A stretch of 64,000 bases of DNA from Pseudarthrobacter sp. SSS035 (GTDB lineage Bacteria > Actinomycetota > Actinomycetes > Actinomycetales > Micrococcaceae), in the NCBI RefSeq assembly GCF_023273875.1, contig NZ_CP096882.1:4898001-4962000 (forward strand), in the 5' to 3' direction. Positions 34,565 through 43,080 of the stretch are shown in pieces. Within the stretch, counting starts at the first letter, position 1. Each line of letters begins with the position of its first letter. The position numbers were made by a program, and so were the translations under genes. A model generated the notes under the pieces. It worked only from the letters and a program-made list of their open reading frames with translations. It did not search any database and was not told where the DNA came from.

Positions 34565-36183
34565 ACACCACGCAGAAACTCATCAAGGGGCTGCGGATGC
34601 CCTGGGCACTGACCAGCAAATCCCGCCGCGCCAAGCGCTCCCAGACCCGCGGCGCACGGGTCTCCCAGCACAACGCGGCAGCAGTGGCCACCGAAGATGC
34701 CCTCGAGGCCAGACGCCGGTCCGGGTCCACCACGAAGAAGACCGAGGGCAGAAAGGAGAACCTCCGGCAAAGGGCAGAGGCCCAGGCCGCTGCCTCCATC
34801 CCGTGGCGTCACGAGCACAAAAACGTCCGGGCTTCCCGGCTGGGTTTCTACGACCCCGCCGCACCTGGCGTGTTGTCCTCGACCCGGCAGATGGAATTTT
34901 CACACATGGCCATCGCCTCCCCTCCCACCTCTCACCGTGGGTTGGCGTTCGGGATCGATGCCGGGTCCGGGTGGATGATCGTCCATGACCCGTTCACGTC
35001 CTACGGCAACGAGCTCGAATCCCCCAACGTCTGCTTCATCGGTGACCTCGGCCAGGGCAAGTCCTCGGCCATCAAAACCTGGGCCGTGCTGCGTCAGCTG
35101 ATCCTCGGCCGCCGCGTCGTAGTCATCGATAAGAAGTACCAGCTGGACCAGAACGGCGGCGAATACACCTCCCTGGCCGAACGGCTGGAGATTACCCCGG
35201 TGAAGTTCATGGTCGGCGGGGGAGGGGCCAGAATCAACATCCTGGACCCACGGATCGCAGCCCGCCTCCACGAGGACAACCACGACGACACCGCACTCTC
35301 CACCCCGGCCGGCCAGTCCATGCTCGTCCGGGCCGTCGTGGAAGAGGCCTTGGGCAGGCCGCTGCTGCCCAAGGAAGGCAAAGCCGTCCGCATGGCCCAC
35401 AAGCAGGCATTGCGGGCCGCCGCGGCCGCTATCGAAGTCGCAGATGTCCGCCACGTCCTGAAGGCGTTGTACTCACCGGATGAAGCCACGGCTACGGCCT
35501 CAAACCTGACGGTGGAGGAACTGCGGCAGTGGGGCCAGGACCCCGCGTTCGAACTCGAACGCATGATTGAAGATGACCTGGCCGGCCTGATCGACGGACC
35601 CACCAGCACGGAAATTTCACTTAACGCCGGCCTGACCGTCTTCGACGTGTCGCTGCTCCCGGAGGACGGACCGGCACTGGCGATCGTGATGACCATCATC
35701 AACACCTGGCTGGCGAACACCCTCTACCGCCAGGCCGAACCGGTCCCCACGATCCTGGTCATCGAAGAGGCCTGGCACACCGTGCAGGGCTCGGTCGCGA
35801 AGGTCACCCGGCGGAACACCAAGCTCTCCCGCGCCCTGTCCCTCTCGTCCATGTTCGCGTTCCACCACATCTCCGACATTCCCGAAGACTCCCCGGCGAT
35901 CGCCATGCTCAAGGAATGCGGCACGGTCCTGCTGTACAAGCAGCAAAAATCCGATGACGCCTGGGCGTGCGAACGGATGTTCAACCTCCCGTCCGGGTCC
36001 GCAGCCGATATCTCATCCCTGACCAAGGGAACGTGCATGATGCGGATCGGCAGCAAAGACCCGTTCATCGCCATCCACGTCCGCAGCGCCCTCGAAATCG
36101 AACTGACCGACACGGACAAGGCCATGAAATCCACCGCCACCATGAACGACGTCGAAGCCAGCGCACAGGAAGAAGCAGCATGA
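34561..36183 (+). CDS. VirB4/TraC-like conjugation ATPase
   Basis: A 540-residue ATPase. Walker A is GDLGQGKSSAIKTW; Walker B is ILVIEEAWHTV, followed by a motif with SLSSMFAFHHISDIPED and a final MRIGSKDPFIAIHV segment. The N-terminal 90 residues are basic. It powers assembly or substrate transfer across the membrane. It lacks the long N-terminal domain of classic VirB4; that domain appears to be supplied by the preceding SCO6880-like gene, as in related systems. Confidence 0.85.
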   Translation: MNTTQKLIKGLRMPWALTSKSRRAKRSQTRGARVSQHNAAAVATEDALEARRRSGSTTKKTEGRKENLRQRAEAQAAASIPWRHEHKNVRASRLGFYDPAAPGVLSSTRQMEFSHMAIASPPTSHRGLAFGIDAGSGWMIVHDPFTSYGNELESPNVCFIGDLGQGKSSAIKTWAVLRQLILGRRVVVIDKKYQLDQNGGEYTSLAERLEITPVKFMVGGGGARINILDPRIAARLHEDNHDDTALSTPAGQSMLVRAVVEEALGRPLLPKEGKAVRMAHKQALRAAAAAIEVADVRHVLKALYSPDEATATASNLTVEELRQWGQDPAFELERMIEDDLAGLIDGPTSTEISLNAGLTVFDVSLLPEDGPALAIVMTIINTWLANTLYRQAEPVPTILVIEEAWHTVQGSVAKVTRRNTKLSRALSLSSMFAFHHISDIPEDSPAIAMLKECGTVLLYKQQKSDDAWACERMFNLPSGSAADISSLTKGTCMMRIGSKDPFIAIHVRSALEIELTDTDKAMKSTATMNDVEASAQEEAA

Positions 36184-37973
36184 GCAGCGGAAACGGGATG
36201 TCCACGGATTCGAAAATGAAGATCGGTCTGGCCGTCATCATCGTTGTCCTGGTGATGTTGGGATGGGTGTCCGCGTTCCTTGGCGAGATGATCACGCCTA
36301 CCGGGATGCCATGGACGGACTTTGAAGCGCTCTGGGCGAAGGTCAAGGGCGGCGGGTTCGCCTGGCCGGGCGCGGCCACGTGGATTCTGGCCGTCCTGGC
36401 AGTCCTGGCTATCGTTGGTGCGGCCTTCCTCAGCGCGAAGTTCGGTTCCAAACGGTCCCGTGATGACGGGCTGCCCGGCTACCAGGACCTGGAGAAGCGG
36501 ATGGGCAAGAAAGCTGCACTGGCCAAAGCCAAGCAGTCGCTGGAACTTCCTGAGGATGCCACTGAGGAGGACATGATCGTCGCGCTGTGCAAGCTCGACG
36601 GGCAGACTCTTTATGTCCAGCATGAGGATTCGATGTGGGTGTTCGCCCCGCAGCGCTCCGGTAAAACCCTGTTCCTGGCCGTTGGCATCGTCCTGGACGC
36701 ACCAGGTGCCGTGATTGCCACGTCCACCAAGAATGACCTGCCGATGCTCACCGCCGTTGCGCGGGAGCGTAAGGGTGAGGTTTCCGTGTTTGACCTCCAG
36801 GACATTTCCGGCTGGGACAACAAAGTCCGGTGGAACGTCATCGACGGGTGCGAGGACCCGGACGAAGCATTGGCCCGCGGCAAAGCCTGGGCCGGTGCCC
36901 AGCCCATGGGGGACGTCAAGAACGGGGACTTCTTCAATTCCAAGGCGGCCGCCGTCCTGGGCCGGTTCCTCCACGCGGCAGCGTTGGGCGGGAAAAGCGT
37001 TGAGGACATTGTGAAGTGGACCAACAACTTCTCCAACACTGAACCGCTGGATATCCTCCGCCGGCACAACGCTCCCGCAGCATTCAGCTCCCGCCTGCAG
37101 GCGCTCATTTCTTCCCGCGCGGGAGAAACCGTGGACTCCATCCAGGAAACCCTCGCGGGCCTGCTGGAGCCGTTGTCCTCGCCCAAGGCGATGCATATCC
37201 TCAGCCCGCGCAAGGGTGAAGGCTTCACCATGGAGAAGTTCCTGGAGAAGCCGAACACCATGTACCTGCTCACCGATGGGGAACGTTCACCGGTGGCACC
37301 GCTGGTGGCCATGTTTGCTGACTTCATGTTCCGCAAGGCCCAGCGCATCTCCCAGGGCGCGCCCGGGGGCCGGCTGTGGCCGGTCCTGACCATGGTTCTG
37401 GATGAGGCACCTAACGTAGCGGCCATTCCGGACATGGCTAGCGCGCTCTCAGATTCCGGTGGACGCGGGATCCGCATCATCGGATTCAGCCAGTCCTTTG
37501 CCCAGAACCGTCAGCGGTGGGGTGCTGAGGCGGCCACGGCGATCCGTGGAACGTCCTCGATCCGGTTGTTCCTGCCGGGCCTGGAAGAACTTGATGAACT
37601 CGACAAGATTGCCCGTGCTGCGGGGACCACCCGGCACCAGCGGGTTTCGACTTCCCAGGGCAAGAATGGGTCCTCCCGCACCATCAGTGAGGAGGAACGT
37701 CCGGTAATCCGCGGCTATGAGATTCAGCAGCTGCCCGTGGGGGAGGCCTTCATGCATTACAGCAATGTGGCCCCGGCGCGTGTGCAGCTCACCCCGTGGT
37801 GGGAACGTCCCGACGCCGACCAGATCACCAAAGACAAGAAGGCGGCGCAGTCGCTCAAAGAAGCGAAGGCAGCAGACCAGTATCAGCAGGACCGGCTCAC
37901 CGAAGCCGCAGCGGCCACGAAGGCCGCAGACGTTGAAGCTGCGGCCGCCGGCGCGGGAGGGGACAAGTCTTGA
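36180..37973 (+). CDS. VirD4/TraG-type coupling protein
   Basis: About 597 residues from ATG 36180, which overlaps the previous stop (ATGA). Two N-terminal membrane segments lie near residues 12-35 and 57-80. Walker A is APQRSGKTLFL; Walker B region LTMVLDEAPNVAAIPD; the conserved GIRIIGFSQSFAQ follows. These proteins link the relaxase-DNA complex to the channel and pump DNA. The C-terminal tail is Ala/Lys-rich. With the upstream genes it makes a full Gram-positive transfer core. Confidence 0.9.
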   Translation: MSSGNGMSTDSKMKIGLAVIIVVLVMLGWVSAFLGEMITPTGMPWTDFEALWAKVKGGGFAWPGAATWILAVLAVLAIVGAAFLSAKFGSKRSRDDGLPGYQDLEKRMGKKAALAKAKQSLELPEDATEEDMIVALCKLDGQTLYVQHEDSMWVFAPQRSGKTLFLAVGIVLDAPGAVIATSTKNDLPMLTAVARERKGEVSVFDLQDISGWDNKVRWNVIDGCEDPDEALARGKAWAGAQPMGDVKNGDFFNSKAAAVLGRFLHAAALGGKSVEDIVKWTNNFSNTEPLDILRRHNAPAAFSSRLQALISSRAGETVDSIQETLAGLLEPLSSPKAMHILSPRKGEGFTMEKFLEKPNTMYLLTDGERSPVAPLVAMFADFMFRKAQRISQGAPGGRLWPVLTMVLDEAPNVAAIPDMASALSDSGGRGIRIIGFSQSFAQNRQRWGAEAATAIRGTSSIRLFLPGLEELDELDKIARAAGTTRHQRVSTSQGKNGSSRTISEEERPVIRGYEIQQLPVGEAFMHYSNVAPARVQLTPWWERPDADQITKDKKAAQSLKEAKAADQYQQDRLTEAAAATKAADVEAAAAGAGGDKS

Positions 37974-38548
37974 GCGAGGACGTGAGCGCCACACCTGAGG
38001 AAGGGCCCGATGACGTTGAAGTCCCCTCCGTGGAAGATATGGTCCTGACCCACGTCGGTCAGATAGGTGCCCTCCAAGAGGGCATCCAGGCCCTCGCGGA
38101 GATGGTGGAGGACCTTCTCGCCGCCCCACCCAAGACCAAACCTGCACCGTGGAACTGGAAAGAGCTCGACGGACCCGACGCCGCAGAGCTCATGGAAGGC
38201 CTGGGCGCTTGGGTGGACTGGATCAATGAACGGTACGGCGTAACGGACAGTACCCGGATCCTCGGGTGCTGGTACCTCCATACAGCCGTCATTGAAGAAC
38301 TCACGGCCGCGTGGGTGGCCTGGCAGGCCGCCTACTACGGCCACAAGAATGCAGTCCCGGACGCAGCTTCCTGGCACGACGGAACATTCTGGCCCATGCT
38401 CGAACGCATCAGGTCCAAACCCTGGGGCATTACTGAGTGCATCAACGAAGGAAACCACGTCGACCACAGGCCCTCCTTCAGGCCATCAACCGGTCCCGGC
38501 TTCTCCGACTTTCTTGCCGAACTGGGAGCGACAGCAGCAACCGGCTAG
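37970..38548 (+). CDS. DUF4913 protein
   Basis: A 192-residue protein from TTG 37970 overlapping the coupling-protein stop by 4 bases. The central part has the DUF4913 style (PWNWKELDGPDAAELMEGLGAWVDWINERYG, then CWYLHTAVIEELTAAWVAW), rich in Trp and helical. It is often the gene after the coupling protein on actinobacterial plasmids; its role is unknown. The acidic N-terminus may bind a partner. It is the last gene of the conjugation operon. Confidence 0.8.
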   Translation: MSEDVSATPEEGPDDVEVPSVEDMVLTHVGQIGALQEGIQALAEMVEDLLAAPPKTKPAPWNWKELDGPDAAELMEGLGAWVDWINERYGVTDSTRILGCWYLHTAVIEELTAAWVAWQAAYYGHKNAVPDAASWHDGTFWPMLERIRSKPWGITECINEGNHVDHRPSFRPSTGPGFSDFLAELGATAATG

Positions 38549-39800
38549 ACCGCAGCCAGGTGTCAGGTTGGAATCTAAGACTGTCCATCAGAAGGCTGCA
38601 GGAAACGCGTTTGGGACCCTATCCTGACGGTGCGTGGGCGGCTGTCTGACGTCAGGTTGGGGTGTACTCCAGCCGGACAACTGAATGGAGAAGTCCGAAC
38701 CATCGGTCAGCCCACCATTGCCTCGCGATAGCCAGCTGCCCCGCGACCGCAAGCCAGTAGCCGTGACATGCGACCATGGATCCTGTCTTTCAATCCGCGG
38801 GACGGGAGACGTGCTATTGAGACGCGACACCTAATGGGACTGCCCAGGTGAGTCAACAGCCAGATACAGATGGGTGTCCACCGCCACGACAGCCCACGTA
38901 CTGGATCAGAGCTTGAGGGCGGAGGCGGGATCCTCGCGGCGATGGCCAATATTGGCGACGGCCCGCATATGTGACATATGCCCGGAGGTCTGAGATGACT
39001 AATTTGAGATCATGAGCATGTTCGAAGATGGCGGCGTCCTTGCGGAAGGCTAGCCCGGTGTTGAACTTGAGCACTAGCAACCCGAATAGCGATGCGGTGA
39101 AACGGTGACCCCGCTAAGAAGTTGCCCGATGCCTCGTAACCGGAAGTGGAAGAACAGAAACGGTAAGGCCAATGCGGCAGGAACGCCAAAGTACTTGCAC
39201 GCCGCTCTGCGGCGCTCAGCACGCTGCCGGAAACCTACTGCGGCACTCCAGTCTCCATATGGTCCTCCAAAACCATTCTGAGATCTGGTACTGCTTTCAA
39301 TTGGCTGGTTCGTGGGGCGGTTCCGGACGAAACCGGCCTTCCATCTGTCGCCGTACTGTCCCTGCATGAAATTGGTTAGCTTGAGCCGTTATCTTGCCGC
39401 GCCGGAGCCGGTGATAGTTCCCGGAAACCTGAGTCCGCGCCTTCGGAGAGCAATGATCAGCTTCTTTATGCTTCGGTTCGATCTGGTTCCCTTTTTGGGA
39501 ACATGGCTGTCTGGCGGGCGGGGGCTGGTGTAAGCTGCCCGCTCGAAGTACAGCCCGGCCCAGGGTGAGCTGCAAAGGATCAACTCTATGTCGTGAAATT
39601 GGGGGACGGAGGCACTCCCCGCCAGTCGTCGACTGCTCTCGCCGCCCGGTCATCCGTGACGCTGGCCGGCCTTGGGTTTGATATTCGTTTGCCATGACGG
39701 CTCCTATGATTTGTATGCAGAGATGATGAGGACGTTTTCTACCGCTCAAGCCCTGATCATGGGCGCCGATGTAGGCAGCATGATTTCCATGGCATTCTGA
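38549..39800. other. Long interval with no convincing gene
   Basis: About 1.25 kb between the conjugation operon and the catabolic locus. Short open frames exist on both strands but none has good codon use, a ribosome-binding site or a recognisable product. It marks a junction between the backbone and the cargo. I see no transposon ends or direct repeats. The palindrome CTGATTAATCAG (39797-39808) at its right edge could be a weak terminator. Confidence 0.5.
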
Positions 39801-39992
39801 TTAATCAGTTTCTGCCCCGAGGCAATATGGGCAGTCCTCTTCACAGTCGGTCGTTTGGGCTGTCCCTGGCGTCACCTGGATGACGTCAATTTCCTCTTCG
39901 CGCTGGTTTGGGTCGGTGGCAGGTCGATTTGCGGTGAATCGGACGCGAGGCAGAGATTGGAAGGAGGCATTTATGGCCACTGGGACGTCCAT
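39801..39992 (-). CDS. Possible small Cys-motif protein
   Basis: A 63-residue frame with alternating hydrophobic residues in the first half (PVAINASFQSLPRVRFTA) and a C-terminal CEEDCPYC motif that could bind a metal or act in redox exchange. It is on the same strand as the alpha/beta hydrolase gene and ends the minus-strand catabolic set. The start is unclear (the frame extends upstream without another ATG) and GC preference at third positions is weak. Two other frames in this stretch are also open, so it is tentative. Confidence 0.35.
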   Translation of the reverse strand: MDVPVAINASFQSLPRVRFTANRPATDPNQREEEIDVIQVTPGTAQTTDCEEDCPYCLGAETD

Positions 39993-40053
39993 CCGCTGAT
40001 TGATCGATGTGAAGACTTGCGTCGGGAACTGCGATCTTTTCGGTCACTGAGCG

Positions 40054-41133
40054 TCATGTTTTCTCCATTTCCAGTGGCGGGTCATCGTTGCTTTCGTTCC
40101 CGGTCGGGGATCCTGCGGATCGCCGCGTGAGTTCCAGGGAATCGAGGAATTCTCCGATGAGATTGGTTGCTTCTTCCGCCGCGTCCACCAGGCCGGAGAA
40201 ACGAAAAAATCCGTGGATCATTCCGTTGAACCGTTTGAACCTGACAGTGTTCCCCGCCTCGATAAGCCGGGAAGCGAAGGCCTCGCCCTCGTCTCTGAGG
40301 GGGTCGAACTCAGCCGTGAGGACGAGCGTTGGAGGAAGGCCGTCCAGGTTCCGGTGAAGGACGGATGCATCGTGTTGTGCGCTCGCTCGTTCCTGGAGAT
40401 AGCAGTCCCAGTACCATTGCATTGCTTCCGCCGTCAGATAGAGTCCCTTGCTGAATTGCTTCATCGAAGGGGCGCTCATCGTCGCGTCGGTGATGGGGTA
40501 GATGAGAACCTGCGCGTCTATGCGAGGTGACTCGGTGTCGCGTGCGCGCAGACAGATCGATGCTGTCAAGTTGCCGCCGGCGCTGTCGCCGGCGAGTACA
40601 AGCGGGCCTGCTTTCGCCAGGTCACCGGCCCCTCCGTTTGCAATCCATTTGAGAGCGAGTTCGGTATCATCGATGGCCGCCGGGTGGGGGTGTTCGGGGG
40701 CAAGACGGTAGTCCACCGCCACGACCGTCATTCCGGTTCGGTTGGCCAATGATCGGCAGACGCCGTCGAACGTCTTGAGGGTCCCTATGACCCATCCGCC
40801 TCCATGGAGATATACCAGGACCCCCGGGGAAGGGTTCCTTGGGACGCTGATTCGCACCGGCACGCCGGTACCGTCCTGCCGGGAAACCCTAAGTTTTCTG
40901 GATGAAGCTACGGGCACCAGGGGTCCGACCAGCACCGCCGAAGCCGCAACGTGGGCGCGGCGGGCTTCCTGGGCCCGTTCGAAGTTGTTCTTCTCCGATG
41001 GTGGCTGTGTCCGGGGAACGGGCACCGTCGCTGCGTTCGTAAACTCAAGAACGCGGCGCGCCTGGGGGTGAAGACCAGCAGGGAAACCGGCGTCCTCCGT
41101 GTGATTGGCTGTCTGCGGGCCGGTGATAGACAT
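40054..41133 (-). CDS. Alpha/beta hydrolase of the hormone-sensitive lipase family
   Basis: About 359 residues from ATG 41133. HGGGW marks the oxyanion-hole motif, GDSAGG the nucleophilic Ser, TAEFDPLRDEGE the catalytic Asp and MIHGFF the catalytic His. It hydrolyses carboxylic esters or lactones. It lies 7 bases after the flavin reductase gene and is part of the monooxygenase unit, so its substrate is probably an ester or lactone formed by the flavin monooxygenase. No signal peptide; the enzyme acts in the cytoplasm. Confidence 0.85.
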   Translation of the reverse strand: MSITGPQTANHTEDAGFPAGLHPQARRVLEFTNAATVPVPRTQPPSEKNNFERAQEARRAHVAASAVLVGPLVPVASSRKLRVSRQDGTGVPVRISVPRNPSPGVLVYLHGGGWVIGTLKTFDGVCRSLANRTGMTVVAVDYRLAPEHPHPAAIDDTELALKWIANGGAGDLAKAGPLVLAGDSAGGNLTASICLRARDTESPRIDAQVLIYPITDATMSAPSMKQFSKGLYLTAEAMQWYWDCYLQERASAQHDASVLHRNLDGLPPTLVLTAEFDPLRDEGEAFASRLIEAGNTVRFKRFNGMIHGFFRFSGLVDAAEEATNLIGEFLDSLELTRRSAGSPTGNESNDDPPLEMEKT

Positions 41134-41140
41134 TTCGGCC

Positions 41141-41728
41141 TTAGGGATTCGACGGTCCGAAGGCAACTTCAACCGGCTGGAGCGGCTTTGCCGGCGAAGA
41201 CAAGGAGGACTGGTCCTGCTCTTCGCGAAGTTCGCGCGGCTTCCGGCCAAAGAATACGGCCGGGACACCGTCCCCGAGCCGGACGGAAACGACCTTGCCG
41301 ATCAGGATCGTGTGATCACCTGCATCGATTACCTGCTCGGTCACGCAGGACAGCGAGGCCAAGGCATCGGGAAGGTGGGCTAACCCGTATTCGTCACCGA
41401 CAAAGTCGTCGGTGAATTTGTCGTCGATCTTAGAGGCGAAGCGTTTCGCGATGCCCCAGTGTTCCGAGCGAAGGATGGAGATTGCGTATTCCGTGGCCGT
41501 GACGAACTCGGGGTGGCAGCGTGCTGATTTGTCCAGGCAGACGAGAACCAGGGGAGGGGTAGCGGAGACAGAGCTGAAAGCGGTGGCCGTGAAGCCGTGC
41601 CGCCGGCCTCTCCCGTCGGCGGTGGTGACTATTGTGATTCCGCTGGCGAACCGGGTCATGGCTTCACGGAATTCCATCGGATCTATCGGCTGTGCTGTTG
41701 TGGGGCGGACGGCGTTCATGGTGTTCAT
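41141..41728 (-). CDS. Flavin reductase family protein
   Basis: About 195 residues from ATG 41728, with AAGGAGG ahead. The split-barrel flavin reductase pattern is present: FASGITIVTTADGRGRRHGFTATAFSSVSATPPLVLVCLDKSA, then FAVSILRSEHW-like and GDHTILIGKVVSV. These enzymes use NAD(P)H to reduce FMN or FAD for two-component monooxygenases. It sits directly between the LLM monooxygenase and the hydrolase and very likely supplies the reduced flavin. Confidence 0.85.
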   Translation of the reverse strand: MNTMNAVRPTTAQPIDPMEFREAMTRFASGITIVTTADGRGRRHGFTATAFSSVSATPPLVLVCLDKSARCHPEFVTATEYAISILRSEHWGIAKRFASKIDDKFTDDFVGDEYGLAHLPDALASLSCVTEQVIDAGDHTILIGKVVSVRLGDGVPAVFFGRKPRELREEQDQSSLSSPAKPLQPVEVAFGPSNP

Positions 41729-41783
41729 CGTTCCTCCTTCAGAAGGGTGGGATTCCGGGGATGTGCCCGATGCAGGTGGAACA

Positions 41784-41814
41784 GGGGTGGGAAACTTTGC
41801 GGTTTTCCCACCCC
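41784..41814 (-). repeat. Hairpin between monooxygenase and flavin reductase genes
   Basis: GGGGTGGGAAA (41784-41794) and TTTCCCACCCC (41804-41814) pair fully over a 9-base loop. In the minus-strand message this hairpin follows the monooxygenase stop directly and could stabilise that part or act as a leaky terminator. Confidence 0.6.
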
Positions 41815-41822
41815 CTGGGCTG

Positions 41823-42935
41823 TCAGCGCGCTGTCGTCTCGACGCGCTTGGAGGGTGAGATGACCTGCGGCTCAACCTGATCTTTGAGGAGCTTGAGTGA
41901 GTTCGCCCACGGTTCGGGGTTCGCGGAATAGTCGATGCCCAGGACGAGCAGTGTCTCGAAACCGCCGCACTCCTCCTGGAGTTCGGAGAGCTTCTCGGCC
42001 ACGGTATCGGGGGATCCGATGGCCCACTGGTGCTCGAACAGGTATTCGACCGTGACGTCCTTGTCATCGACGGAATCGTCGTGTTTCATGTGGCCAAGGA
42101 AGCCAAAGGCGCGGTAGAGGGGCAGCATGTACTCGTCGTAGTAGCGGCCCAGTTCACCGTCGACACCGTATTTGCGGGCCTCTGCGTCCGTCTTGGCCAC
42201 GAAGACCTCCTTCACCACGCGCCAGTCATTGCGGTTCGGAGTGAGGCCGGTCTTAGCTGCGCCTTCCTCTACGGCGTCCCAGTGACTGCCCATGTAGCGT
42301 TTGTTCATGCTGAGGGACATCGGGATGTGACCCAGCTCTCCGGCGATCTTGAGCGTGCCGGAACGTTCGCTGAAGCCGGCCATCGCGATTGGGGGGTGCG
42401 GTTCCTGGAACGGGTACATGTGCCATCCCAGCTTGCCTTCTGCGCCCCACTCATCCGGGATGCGGTCTACTGACCAGAACTTTCCCTCGTACTTCCAGGG
42501 GGACTTGTCCGTCCAGAGCTTCTTCATGATCTCCAGTGACTCCCGGGCCATGGCCCGGTGCTCGCCGGACATTCCATCCACGTTGAAAGCCGCCCAGTCG
42601 GAGGGAATTGCACCTGAGCCGACGCCCATCATGAGGCGTCCCTGGGCCAGGTGGTCCAGCGCCGCGATGCGGCAGGCCAGTTCCATGGGGTGGTGGTAGG
42701 GCAAGGCGTGGGCACCGACGGCGAGCTTGATTTTGCTGGTTTGAAGTAAGGCTTGGGCAATCAGCAGATCCGGTGCGGGGTTGTTTTCATAGCGGCTGGT
42801 GAAGTGTTCGCCGAGCCATACTTCTTCATAGCCGAGCTTTTCAAGCAGGCCGATTTGAGAGAGATCGTAGTCATAGCCAGCCTTCACGCTGTGATCCGGA
42901 AAGTGGCCCGGCTGCATAAACATTCCAAGACGCAT
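41823..42935 (-). CDS. LLM class flavin-dependent monooxygenase
   Basis: About 370 residues from ATG 42935 (AAGGAC precedes). It has the bacterial luciferase-like barrel: LGMFMQPGHF at the start, YEEVWLGEHF, LAVGAHALPYHHPMELACRIAALDHLAQGRLMMGVGSG, and GSPDTVAEKL near the end. LLM enzymes use reduced FMN and oxygen to insert oxygen into organic substrates. The flavin reductase gene follows downstream. A GTCGC dyad lies 66-80 bases upstream, so this may start its own transcription unit. Confidence 0.85.
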   Translation of the reverse strand: MRLGMFMQPGHFPDHSVKAGYDYDLSQIGLLEKLGYEEVWLGEHFTSRYENNPAPDLLIAQALLQTSKIKLAVGAHALPYHHPMELACRIAALDHLAQGRLMMGVGSGAIPSDWAAFNVDGMSGEHRAMARESLEIMKKLWTDKSPWKYEGKFWSVDRIPDEWGAEGKLGWHMYPFQEPHPPIAMAGFSERSGTLKIAGELGHIPMSLSMNKRYMGSHWDAVEEGAAKTGLTPNRNDWRVVKEVFVAKTDAEARKYGVDGELGRYYDEYMLPLYRAFGFLGHMKHDDSVDDKDVTVEYLFEHQWAIGSPDTVAEKLSELQEECGGFETLLVLGIDYSANPEPWANSLKLLKDQVEPQVISPSKRVETTAR

Positions 42936-43000
42936 CTTGCTTGTCCTTCCATGGTTTGGATTGGTAGTAAAAGCATCTTCTTGACGGGCACCGAGAGGAT

Positions 43001-43015
43001 GTCGCAGGTTGCGAC
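43001..43015. promoter_or_regulatory. GTCGC-N5-GCGAC dyad upstream of the LLM monooxygenase
   Basis: GTCGCAGGTTGCGAC is a perfect 5-bp dyad with a 5-base spacer. Similar 15-bp sites are at 51730-51744, 51828-51842 and 53801-53815. It lies between the IS element and the monooxygenase gene and is proposed to bind the regulator at 51963-53768. Confidence 0.6.
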
Positions 43016-43080
43016 GGTGCTGTGTCAGTTGTGTCGGCATCGGTTCTGTCAGTCCGATCAGGCGACGGGCAGGTGCCTAG

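Noticed and set aside
35724..37196. Minus-strand frame of 490 codons across two conjugation genes
   Set aside because: It crosses the overlap of the VirB4-like and VirD4-like genes in antisense and has no domain.
39297..39749. Minus-strand frame of 150 codons in the 38.5-39.8 kb gap
   Set aside because: Composition is Arg/His/Gln-rich with poor third-position bias and no domain; most likely chance.
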